From: CAIWXH01 sp964555675
GTDB lineage: Bacteria; Chloroflexota; Chloroflexia; Chloroflexales; Chloroflexaceae
Assembly (NCBI GenBank): GCA_964555675.1
Contig: CAZKTU010000151.1
Location: 1-15,521, forward strand
Direction: 5' to 3'
Length of the DNA: 15,521 nt
Notes under the pieces: model-generated
What the model was told of the DNA's origin: nothing
The model's input: the letters and a program-made list of their open reading frames with translations, nothing else
The model's database searches: none
In this document: piece after piece, positions 6,491 through 13,938 of the stretch
Layout: each line of letters opens with the position of its first letter
How positions within the stretch are numbered: position 1 is the stretch's first letter
Program-made: the position numbers and the translations under genes

Positions 6491-7075
6491 CTACGCCCGG
6501 CGCTGCCACGCGAGCTGCACGAAAATGCGGCGCGACCAGTGGCCGTCCCACACCGTGGTGAGGCCCTTGGCCTCGAGGGCGGCGACCACGGCGCGGCCGA
6601 CGGCCTCGGCGCCCTCGGCGCCCTCGACCACGGCGCCGTAGCTCAGATAGAGGCCGTCGCCCTCGACGGCGGCCTCGGTGTCCTGGAGGTGGAAGAAGGC
6701 GTAGCCGAGCACCGGCGCGCCGGCGTCCTCGACGGCGGCCATCTCGTCCCAGATCTCGGCCGCGCCACAGGTGCCGCAGCAGCTGAAGTTCTGGCGACAG
6801 ACGATGCCCGCGCGCTCGAGGGCGGCGAAGGCGGCGTCGAGCCGCTCGTTATCGGTCACGGGCGGCCAGGCGCTCTGCTCGGCCCTGTACTCGGCAGCGA
6901 TCTCGCGCACATAGCGCGCCGCGTGGTGGCGCAGTACGGCGGGGTCGAGCTCGTCGGCGAAGACTTCGCAGGCGAAACGGGCGATCTCGTCGGGCGCCAG
7001 GTAGCCGGCGACCACATGGCGCCTGACGTAGCCATGGAGCTCGTCGAGGGCGGCGTAGACATCCTGGAGCGGCAT
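6491..7075 (-). CDS. DUF6891-like protein with cysteine cluster
   Basis: 194 residues from ATG 7075, chosen because AGGAGG (7083-7088) lies seven bases upstream; a longer frame to 7165 would run through the promoter. The N-terminal third is helical. A cluster C93, C99, C100, C103 (in CRQNFSCCGTCG) could bind zinc or a redox centre. It is followed by EIWDEM, a strand-rich stretch with YAFFHLQDTEAAVEGDGLYLSYGA, and a C-terminal WDG..SRRIFVQLAW. These segments resemble the poorly characterised DUF6891 family. No signal peptide, so cytoplasmic. Function unknown. The upstream region carries a perfect LexA-type palindrome, suggesting DNA-damage control. It is on the same strand as the ABC ATPase, 93 bp downstream of it, but has its own control region. 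Confidence 0.8.
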   Translation of the reverse strand: MPLQDVYAALDELHGYVRRHVVAGYLAPDEIARFACEVFADELDPAVLRHHAARYVREIAAEYRAEQSAWPPVTDNERLDAAFAALERAGIVCRQNFSCCGTCGAAEIWDEMAAVEDAGAPVLGYAFFHLQDTEAAVEGDGLYLSYGAVVEGAEGAEAVGRAVVAALEAKGLTTVWDGHWSRRIFVQLAWQRRA

Positions 7076-7109
7076 CCGGTGTCCTCCTTCTGAGCCGGGC
7101 GCGGGCGAT

Positions 7110-7125
7110 ACGAACATATGTTCGT
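7110..7125. promoter_or_regulatory. Perfect 16-bp palindrome ACGAACATATGTTCGT, LexA (SOS) box-like operator
   Basis: The sequence equals its own reverse complement over 16 bases and contains CGAAC-N4-GTTCG, the consensus of the Firmicutes/Actinobacteria LexA box (CGAACRNRYGTTYC). It lies 35-50 bp upstream of the start codon of the DUF6891-like gene and touches a -10-like TATAAC (7124-7129, minus strand), where a bound repressor would block initiation. No second copy is seen in the window. The match to the motif is direct; regulation by LexA is inference. Confidence 0.65.
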
Positions 7126-7129
7126 TATA
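7124..7129 (-). promoter_or_regulatory. Candidate -10 (TATAAC) of the DUF6891-like gene
   Basis: TATAAC on the minus strand, immediately upstream of and overlapping the palindrome at 7110-7125 by two bases. No good -35 lies 17 bp upstream. A second -10-like TACAAT is at 7133-7138. The RBS AGGAGG follows at 7083-7088. Confidence 0.4.
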
Positions 7130-7168
7130 CCCATTGTAGCGCGCCCATGTGTCAGGGAGTGTCACAGC

Positions 7169-8206
<1,038 letters not shown>

Positions 8207-8219
8207 TGGCGCACCCCGC

Positions 8220-9050
8220 TCACGACCAGGTGGCGAGGAGCGCCCGGAAGCGGCCTTTGCGGACATGGGGCGTATCGGGGTCGGCGCACTCCTCGGCGAG
8301 CCAGCGCTCGAGGCGGGCGACGGCGGCGGCGTGTTGCTCGGCGGGGCGAGCCCAGTCCGAGCTGTAGATGCGCTCGCTGTAGCCGCGCACGACGTCGCGG
8401 GCCGAGAGGGGCAGGCGCTCATACTCGGCCAGGTCGGCGTCCTCGACGGTGGCGCCGAGGCCCACCAGGAACTCGACCACGGCCGGGTCGTGGGGCCTGA
8501 TCCCCGGCTGGCCCTCGCGCCCGTGCAGGCCGAGCTCGGCCAGGGCGGCCTGCCAGGCCTTCTGGGCCTGCAGGGGTGGGCTCAGCTCGACGGCCTCGCG
8601 CTCCGCGAGCTCCTCTGCGCCGACATCGCCGGCCAGCAGCAGGTGGGCGCGGGGGCGCAGGGCGCGGCGGGCCTCGACCAGGGTCGCGCGCCAGTCGGCC
8701 ACCAGATGCAGCACGTGTACGCCGATCGCCACATCGAAGCTCGCCGCCGCCAGGGGCAGGCGGGTCACATCGCCCAGGACGAGCAGGGGCGGGCGCGGCA
8801 TCGCGCGGGCCTTGTCGCGCAGCACGGCGAGCATGGCCGACGACAGATCGACGCCGGCATAGCTGTGGCCGGCGGCGAGAAAGGGCAAGGCGATCCGGCC
8901 CGTGCCGACACCCAGCTCGAGAAAGGCGGTGGTCGCGGTCGCGCCGGTGCGGGCGACGATCGCGGCGCAGATGCGCTCGGCGGTGCCGGGCGCATAGCCG
9001 CGGGTCGCGTCGTAGAATGACGCGGCCCGGTCAAAGCTGACACTCTGCAT
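8220..9050 (-). CDS. Class I SAM-dependent methyltransferase
   Basis: 276 residues. The Rossmann core starts near residue 40: motif I LELGVGTGRIALP (44-56), acidic residue D68 ending strand beta-2 in GVDLSSAM, GDVTRLPLAAASFDVAIGVHVLHLV covering motifs II-III, and ALRPRAHLLLAG for motif IV. The N-terminal FDRAASFYDATRGY is the usual cap of the Methyltransf_11/25 type, which acts on small molecules, lipids or quinones. The C-terminal 120 residues probably form the substrate lid; I recognise no specific subfamily. The AGGAG ribosome site (9056-9060) overlaps the stop codon of the upstream acyltransferase gene, suggesting translational coupling and a shared membrane-lipid context. The methylated substrate is unknown. 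Confidence 0.87.
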   Translation of the reverse strand: MQSVSFDRAASFYDATRGYAPGTAERICAAIVARTGATATTAFLELGVGTGRIALPFLAAGHSYAGVDLSSAMLAVLRDKARAMPRPPLLVLGDVTRLPLAAASFDVAIGVHVLHLVADWRATLVEARRALRPRAHLLLAGDVGAEELAEREAVELSPPLQAQKAWQAALAELGLHGREGQPGIRPHDPAVVEFLVGLGATVEDADLAEYERLPLSARDVVRGYSERIYSSDWARPAEQHAAAVARLERWLAEECADPDTPHVRKGRFRALLATWS

Positions 9051-9059
9051 GTGGGCTCC

Positions 9060-9971
9060 TCAATCGTCGCGGCGCCCGCCCGATGTGAGTACTGTGTCGA
9101 TCAGGGCGTCCTTCTCCTCCCAGATCTCGCGAACCCAGCCCTTGAACGCGTTCCTGAAAGCAAGATCGGCCGCATAGTCGGCGCCAATCCAGCCCCGAGG
9201 GATCGGGCGCTGCTCGATGTGAACCACGACCCGACCCAACTGGCCGCTCAGCAGGCCCCAGAGCTCGACCGGCCCGTCGGGGTAGACAATTGTTACGTCA
9301 AGTACAGCCGCGAACATATCGCCCATCGCCCCGACGGCGCTGGCCAGGCCGCCGGCCTTGGGGCGCAGCAGGTGGGCGTAGGGCGAGTCCTGCTCGCGGT
9401 GCTTCTCGGGCGTGAAGCGGGTCCCCTCGAGGAAGTTGAGGATTGAGGTGGGGGTGTGGCGAAACTTCTCGCAGGCCTTGCGGGTGGTGCGCACATCCTC
9501 GCCGCGCTTCTCGGGGTGCTTCAGGAGGTACTGGGGCGAGTAGCGCTTCATGAAGGGGAAGTCGAGGGCCCACCAGGCCAGGCCCAGCACCGGCACCCAG
9601 ATCAACTCCTGCTTGAGGAAGAAGCGGATAAAAGGGATGCGCCTGAAGAAGGCGCGCTGGAGGACGGGGATATCGACCCAGGACTGGTGGTTGCAGCAGA
9701 TCAGGTAGTAGCAGTTGGGGTCGAGCCCCTCGAGGCCGCTCACCTCGAACGGCGCCTTCTGGATAGACCGCATCATCCAGCTATCGACGGCGATCCAGCC
9801 GTCGGCGAATTTGGTGAGCAGCAGCGAGAGCTGCCGGCGCACAGACGGGACGGGCACGAGCAGCTTGACGAGGGCCACGACAAAGAGGGGGAGAGCCCAG
9901 AAGACCGTATTGAGCGAGAAGGCGACGACCCCAATGACCCCGAGGATCGGTGTCGGCAGCAGACGCAGCAT
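9060..9971 (-). CDS. yihG: YihG-like 1-acylglycerol-3-phosphate (lysophospholipid) acyltransferase
   Basis: 303 residues, matching the roughly 310 of E. coli YihG. An N-terminal membrane helix pair (about 8-40, ending KLLVPVP) is followed by acyltransferase motif I NHQSWVDI (H95 and D100, the HxxxxD catalytic pair), FLKQELIWVPVLGLAWWALD, FMKRYSPQYLLKHPEKRGEDV, motif III NFLEGTRF (EGTR at 182-185) and RPKAGGLASA. These stretches align by eye with YihG throughout, including the C-terminal WxxEKDxL. YihG-type enzymes acylate lysophospholipids at the inner membrane and influence acyl composition. ATG 9971 has GGGGTGG just upstream; an alternative ATG at 9995 adds eight residues. First gene of the acyltransferase-methyltransferase-ABC group. 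The family is best known from Gammaproteobacteria, so its presence here may reflect transfer. Confidence 0.88.
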   Translation of the reverse strand: MLRLLPTPILGVIGVVAFSLNTVFWALPLFVVALVKLLVPVPSVRRQLSLLLTKFADGWIAVDSWMMRSIQKAPFEVSGLEGLDPNCYYLICCNHQSWVDIPVLQRAFFRRIPFIRFFLKQELIWVPVLGLAWWALDFPFMKRYSPQYLLKHPEKRGEDVRTTRKACEKFRHTPTSILNFLEGTRFTPEKHREQDSPYAHLLRPKAGGLASAVGAMGDMFAAVLDVTIVYPDGPVELWGLLSGQLGRVVVHIEQRPIPRGWIGADYAADLAFRNAFKGWVREIWEEKDALIDTVLTSGGRRDD

Positions 9972-10011
9972 GACGCCACCCCACAATGGATGCATCGACG
10001 CATGTGGGCTA

Positions 10012-10040
10012 AGAGTAGCGCCGATCGAGCCGTCGTGCAA
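10012..10040 (-). promoter_or_regulatory. Candidate promoter of the acyltransferase operon
   Basis: Minus strand: TTGCAC (10035-10040), 17-bp spacer, TACTCT (10012-10017). Each hexamer matches the consensus at only half the positions, but the spacing is ideal and it lies in the 112-bp gap behind the E1 gene. The predicted start near 10005 is upstream of both candidate ATGs. Confidence 0.35.
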
Positions 10041-10083
10041 ATCGCGTATCAGACGTGCGGGCGGCGGAGTGACGGCGAGGGCC

Positions 10084-12501
10084 TCAGAGCGGCGGGAAGC
10101 CGGCCGGGTCGGCCTCGGCCATAAGGCCGTAGGCGGCGTCGAACAGGTCGTCGGCGCTGGGCTTCGAGAAGTAGTCGCCATCGCTTCCGTAGGCCGGCCT
10201 GTGGGGCCGGGCGGTGAGGGTGACCGGCGGCGCGTCGAGGTGCCAGTAGCCGCCCTGCACCTCGAGGACCTGCTGGAGCATGTAGGCGGTCGCGCCGCCC
10301 GGCACATCCTCGTCGAGGAAGATCACCCGGCTGGTCTTCTTGAGCGACGCGAGGATGCTGTGACTGATGTCGAAGGGCAGCAGGGTCTGAACATCGATCA
10401 CCTCCAGATCGACGCCGACCCGCTCGAGGGCCGCGGCCGCCTCGAGGGCGACGGCGCAGCAGGCCCCGTAGGTGACGACGGTGACGTCGGCGCCGGGGCG
10501 CAGCACCTCGGGCACCCCCAGGGCGATGCTATAGGCGCCAACATTCTCGGGCATGGGCTCGCGCCGCCTGTAGCCGTTGAGCACCTCGACCACCAGGGCC
10601 GGCTCTTCGCCCTGCAGCAGGGTGGTGTAGAAGCCCGCCGCGCGGGTCATGTCGCGTGGGACGCAGATATGCATGCCGCGCAGGGTGTGGATCAGGGCGC
10701 CCATGGGCGATCCGGCGTGCCAGACGCCCTCCAGGCGATGCCCGCGCGTGCGCACGATCACCGGGGCGGCCTGCCCGCCGTGGGTGCGCCAGTGAAGGGT
10801 CGCCAGGTCGTCGCTCAGGGGGCTGATCGCGTAGAGGATATAGTCGAGGTACTGGATCTCGGCGATCGGGCGCAGACCGCGCTCGGCCAGGCCGATGGCC
10901 TGCCCGATGATCGTCGCCTCGCGGATGCCCGTGTCGCTCACGCGCAGCCGGCCGTACTTCGCCTGTAGGCCCGAGGTGCCCTGGTTGACATCGCCCAGGG
11001 CGCCCACGTCCTCGCCGAAGATGCAGACGCGCGGGTCGCGGGCCAGCCAGTGGTCGAAGGCCGCCCGCAGCACCTCGAAGCCGCGCACCTCGGGCGGCGC
11101 GGCGGCGTAGCGCACGGGGACGGGCGCGATGCCCAGGGCCGAGCCGGCGCCCTCGCGGTAGAGGTGCGAGCCATAGCGCTCGCGCCCGGCGCGCATCTGG
11201 GCATCGCGCCAGGCGGCCAGGGCATCGCGGGCGGGGCTTTGCGCGCCCCTGGTGTCCACAAGGGCGGCGTGGGCCGCGGCCAACAGCTCACGGCGCAGGG
11301 GCTTCGCGGACGCGCCCAGGCCCTCGGCCGTAGCCCGCAGCTGCTCGGGGGCCTCGGTCGCGGGGGCGAGGGCGGTGAGCAGGCCGACAAGCTCGCGGGC
11401 CTCGGCGCGCGGGCCCTCCTGCAGGGCCTGCCAGGCGCGCTCGCGGGCGGCCTCGGCCTCGTCACGGGCCTCTGCCTCCAGGGCATCGAGCACGGAGCCG
11501 TCGGCGAGGCCAGACTCGATGATCCAGGCGCGCATCAGGGGCAGCGGGTCGTGGGCCCGCTCCCAGTCGAGGCGGGCGCGCGACTTGTAGCGCTCGTGGC
11601 TGCCCGAGCTCGAGTGGCCCTGGGGCTGGGTCAGCTCGGTGACGTGGATGAGTGCCGGGGCGTGCTCGGCGCGGGCGCGGGCGGCGGCCTCGGCGTAGAG
11701 CGCGCGCATGGCGGGGTAATCCCAGCCGGGCACGGTATAGAGCTCGAAACCCTGGTCGCAGCCGGCGCGGCGCTGGAAGCCGGCGAGCAGGGCCGAGAGG
11801 TCGCTGCCGCAGATCTGCTGCTCGTTGGGCACCGAGATGCCATAGCCGTCGTCCCAGATCGAGATCACGGCGGGGGCGCGCAGCAGACCGATCGCGTTGA
11901 GCGCCTCCCAGAAGAAGCCCTCGGCGCAGCTGGCGTTGCCGATCGTGCCGAAGGCGACCTCGTCGCCGCCGCGCGAGAACTGGGTGAGCCCGCGCAGGGC
12001 CTCGACCTCGCGGTAGAGGCGCGAGGCGTAGGCCAGGCCGACCAGGCGCGGCATCTGGCCCGCGGTGGGCGAGATATCGGCCGAGCTTTGGGGGGCGTCG
12101 GTCTGGGAGAGCCAGCGGCCCGCGGCGTCGAGCTGACGGGTGGCGAAGTGGGCGTTCATGGTGCGCCCGGCCGTGGCGGGGTCGGCCGCGACGTCGGCGT
12201 GGCCGAAGAGCTGGGCGAAGAACTGCTGGGGGGTGAGCAGGCCGAGCGCGAAGAGCAGGGTCTGGTCGCGGTAGTAGCCGGCCCTAGTGTCGCCGGGGCG
12301 GAAGGCGCGGGCGAGGGCCAGCTGGGCGACCTCTTTGCCGTCGCCGAAGATGCCGAACTTGGCGTTGCCGCTCATCACCTCGCGGCGGCCGATCAGGCTC
12401 ACCTGGCGGCTGAGCCAGGCCAGCCTGTAGTCGGCCAGGACCTCGGCGCGAGGGAAGTCCGCGTGCATGGCCGGCCGCTCGAGCTCCTGAATAACTCCCA
12501 T
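10084..12501 (-). CDS. Fused E1 alpha-beta subunit of a 2-oxoacid (branched-chain type) dehydrogenase
   Basis: 805 residues joining the two E1 subunits that are usually separate (about 400 + 330). E1-alpha part (about 15-360): FGIFGDGKEVAQ, YYRDQTLLFALG, the ThDP/Mg region GNASCAEG (near 187-194) through WDDGYGIS (near 216), and a phosphorylation-loop-like QGHSSSGSHERY. A low-complexity, Ala/Glu-rich linker (about 370-455) follows. E1-beta part (about 465-800): FGEDVGALGDVNQGTSGL, DTGIREATIIGQAIG with the ThDP-activating glutamate E528, and a transketolase C-terminal domain with VTYGACCAVALEAA. It should decarboxylate branched-chain or related 2-oxoacids and load acyl groups on lipoyl-E2; E2 and E3 are not in the window. 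ATG 12501 follows GGAGG (12509-12513) by seven bases. Tetramer assembly would be replaced by a homodimer. Substrate class is inferred. Confidence 0.92.
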   Translation of the reverse strand: MGVIQELERPAMHADFPRAEVLADYRLAWLSRQVSLIGRREVMSGNAKFGIFGDGKEVAQLALARAFRPGDTRAGYYRDQTLLFALGLLTPQQFFAQLFGHADVAADPATAGRTMNAHFATRQLDAAGRWLSQTDAPQSSADISPTAGQMPRLVGLAYASRLYREVEALRGLTQFSRGGDEVAFGTIGNASCAEGFFWEALNAIGLLRAPAVISIWDDGYGISVPNEQQICGSDLSALLAGFQRRAGCDQGFELYTVPGWDYPAMRALYAEAAARARAEHAPALIHVTELTQPQGHSSSGSHERYKSRARLDWERAHDPLPLMRAWIIESGLADGSVLDALEAEARDEAEAARERAWQALQEGPRAEARELVGLLTALAPATEAPEQLRATAEGLGASAKPLRRELLAAAHAALVDTRGAQSPARDALAAWRDAQMRAGRERYGSHLYREGAGSALGIAPVPVRYAAAPPEVRGFEVLRAAFDHWLARDPRVCIFGEDVGALGDVNQGTSGLQAKYGRLRVSDTGIREATIIGQAIGLAERGLRPIAEIQYLDYILYAISPLSDDLATLHWRTHGGQAAPVIVRTRGHRLEGVWHAGSPMGALIHTLRGMHICVPRDMTRAAGFYTTLLQGEEPALVVEVLNGYRRREPMPENVGAYSIALGVPEVLRPGADVTVVTYGACCAVALEAAAALERVGVDLEVIDVQTLLPFDISHSILASLKKTSRVIFLDEDVPGGATAYMLQQVLEVQGGYWHLDAPPVTLTARPHRPAYGSDGDYFSKPSADDLFDAAYGLMAEADPAGFPPL

Positions 12502-12548
12502 CGCCACACCTCCGGAGCGTCATTGATCCGCTTGCGATGCTCGAACAG

Positions 12549-12576
12549 GCGGAGCTTGCCGGCAGCCGGCCTCCGC
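12549..12576 (-). other. Strong hairpin in the 5' leader of the E1 gene
   Basis: In the minus-strand RNA: GCGGAG, GCCGG, loop CUG, CCGGC, bulge AAG, CUCCGC, giving 11 G/C-rich pairs. It lies between the candidate promoter and the ribosome site at 12509-12513, about 48 nt before the start codon. It has no U tract, so it is a leader structure (stability, attenuation or protein binding) rather than a plain terminator. I recognise no known riboswitch. Confidence 0.5.
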
Positions 12577-12585
12577 GCTGGTTCA

Positions 12586-12614
12586 TCACTATGGCTGCAC
12601 CTGCGCTGTTGCAA
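12586..12614 (-). promoter_or_regulatory. Candidate promoter of the E1 gene
   Basis: Minus strand: TTGCAA (12609-12614), 17 bp, TAGTGA (12586-12591). The predicted start near 12579 would place the hairpin at 12549-12576 right at the 5' end of the mRNA. Confidence 0.4.
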
Positions 12615-12694
12615 GACCAGGGCCGCAGCGCGGCGTCGGGCGAGATGTACGGGCCTTTCAGATCAGCATACCGCCACCAGGGGCCGCTGTCTAA

Positions 12695-12715
12695 CACCTT
12701 CTTGGTACCAGGGTG
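12695..12715. repeat. Nested inverted repeat around TGGTACCA
   Basis: TGGTACCA (12703-12710) is a perfect 8-bp palindrome, flanked by CACC (12695-12698) and GGTG (12712-12715). It sits about 55 bp upstream of the -10 of the monooxygenase gene in the divergent region, a fair place for an activator or repressor site. Function not shown. Confidence 0.25.
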
Positions 12716-12767
12716 ATACGGGCCTCGCGGGTGTGCAGCGGGCGCTACTCGGCAGAGATCTGTGCCC

Positions 12768-12818
12768 TATAATGGCGCTATGCCCACACCTGTGCTTGCG
12801 ACCCTACGTCAGAGGAGG
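12768..12818 (+). promoter_or_regulatory. TATAAT promoter and RBS that fix the start of the monooxygenase gene
   Basis: TATAAT at 12768-12773, without a good -35, predicts transcription from about 12780. AGGAGG (12813-12818) lies nine bases before ATG 12828. An in-frame GTG at 12762 overlaps the -10 and an ATG at 12780 has no ribosome site, so both upstream starts are rejected. Confidence 0.65.
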
Positions 12819-12827
12819 AAGCCTACC

Positions 12828-13916
12828 ATGTGGACAAGTACCGCGGTGAGCCGGCGCTTCGGAACGAGCTATCCAATCGTGCAGGGGCCGTTTGGCGGCG
12901 GCCTGTCTACGCCCGAGCTGGTCGCCGCAGTCTCGAACGCCGGCGGTCTGGGCTCGTTTGGCGCCAATAACCTGTCGCCCGATCAGATCCTCCAGGTCGC
13001 CCGCCAGATCCGCGGGCTGACCGACAAGCCCTTTGCGCTGAATCTGTGGGTCTCGAACCACGATGAAGCCCTCGCGGGCTTCGACCGCGCCGCCTTCAGC
13101 GCCCACCTCACGCCGCTGCTGCCCCTCTTCGCGGCGCTGCAGATCGACCCCCCGGAGTACCCCGAACGCTTTGGCTATACCTTCGCCGAGCAGATCGACG
13201 CGCTGCTGGAAGCGCGGCCGCCAGTGTTTAGCTGCATCTTTGGGGTCCCGCCTGCCGATGTGATCGCTGCGTGTCGGCGGGCCGGCATGATCGTGGTCGG
13301 CACCGCTACGACCGTCGCCGAGGCGCAGGCCCTCGAGGCGGCAGGGGTGGATATGGTCGTCGCCTCCGGCTTTGAGGCCGGCGGCCACCGGGCGGCTTTT
13401 CTCCGCCCGGCCGAGGAGTCGCTGGTCGGCACCCTCGCCCTCGTCCCGCAGGTCGTCGACCAGGTCAGCGTGCCGGTGATCGCGGCCGGCGGGATTGCCG
13501 ACGGGCGGGGGGTGGCTGCCGCTCTGGCCCTGGGCGCGCAGGGCGTCCAGATCGGCACGGCCTTCCTCGCCTGCGACGAGTCGGGCGCGCCGGCGGCGCA
13601 CCGAGCGCGGCTGCTTGGCGCGGGCGAGCACGATACGGTGCTCACGCGGCTGTTCTCGGGGCGCCTCGCCCGTGGGCTGACCAACCAGCTGCTCGAGCAG
13701 CTGCGAGCGGAGGAGGGCCGCACGGCGCCGTACCCCGCCCAGGGCTGGATCATGCAGCATATCCGCAAAGCGGCGCTGGCGCAGGGCCGCGCCGACCTGA
13801 TCGCGATGTGGGCCGGCCAGTCGACACGGCTGCTGCGCCACAGCACCGCCGCCACCCTGCTTACGACCCTCGTCGAGGAGACAGACGCGGCGCTCAGCCG
13901 CCTCCAGCGCGCGTAG
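12828..13916 (+). CDS. Nitronate monooxygenase / NPD-family flavoprotein
   Basis: 362 residues forming an FMN-binding TIM barrel. Family marks in order: YPIVQGPFGGGLSTPELVAAVSNAGGLGSFG (15-45), the N-terminal signature with the GGLG phosphate-binding turn; NLWV near residue 70; FSCIFGVP; GTATTVAEAQALEAAGVDMVVASG; EAGGHRA with H187, the candidate catalytic base; VPVIAAGGIADGRGV and GAQGVQIGTAFL for FMN phosphate binding. The class I-type enzymes oxidise alkyl nitronates such as propionate-3-nitronate to the aldehyde and nitrite, protecting against nitro toxins; related members (FabK-like enoyl reductases) are an alternative. Cytoplasmic. It diverges from the E1 gene, sharing a 326-bp control region, and is followed after 22 bp by the CBM48-GH13 gene, with no terminator between them. 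Confidence 0.9.
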   Translation: MWTSTAVSRRFGTSYPIVQGPFGGGLSTPELVAAVSNAGGLGSFGANNLSPDQILQVARQIRGLTDKPFALNLWVSNHDEALAGFDRAAFSAHLTPLLPLFAALQIDPPEYPERFGYTFAEQIDALLEARPPVFSCIFGVPPADVIAACRRAGMIVVGTATTVAEAQALEAAGVDMVVASGFEAGGHRAAFLRPAEESLVGTLALVPQVVDQVSVPVIAAGGIADGRGVAAALALGAQGVQIGTAFLACDESGAPAAHRARLLGAGEHDTVLTRLFSGRLARGLTNQLLEQLRAEEGRTAPYPAQGWIMQHIRKAALAQGRADLIAMWAGQSTRLLRHSTAATLLTTLVEETDAALSRLQRA

Positions 13917-13938
13917 GACTAGAGCACAGAGAGGTTGT

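Noticed and set aside
8207..8422. 72-residue N-terminal extension of the ABC ATPase
   Set aside because: It overlaps the methyltransferase in another frame; the ATPase family starts at the ATG at 8206.
11050..12849. 599-codon open frame on the plus strand
   Set aside because: Antisense to the E1 gene and running into the next promoter; composition typical of a shadow frame.
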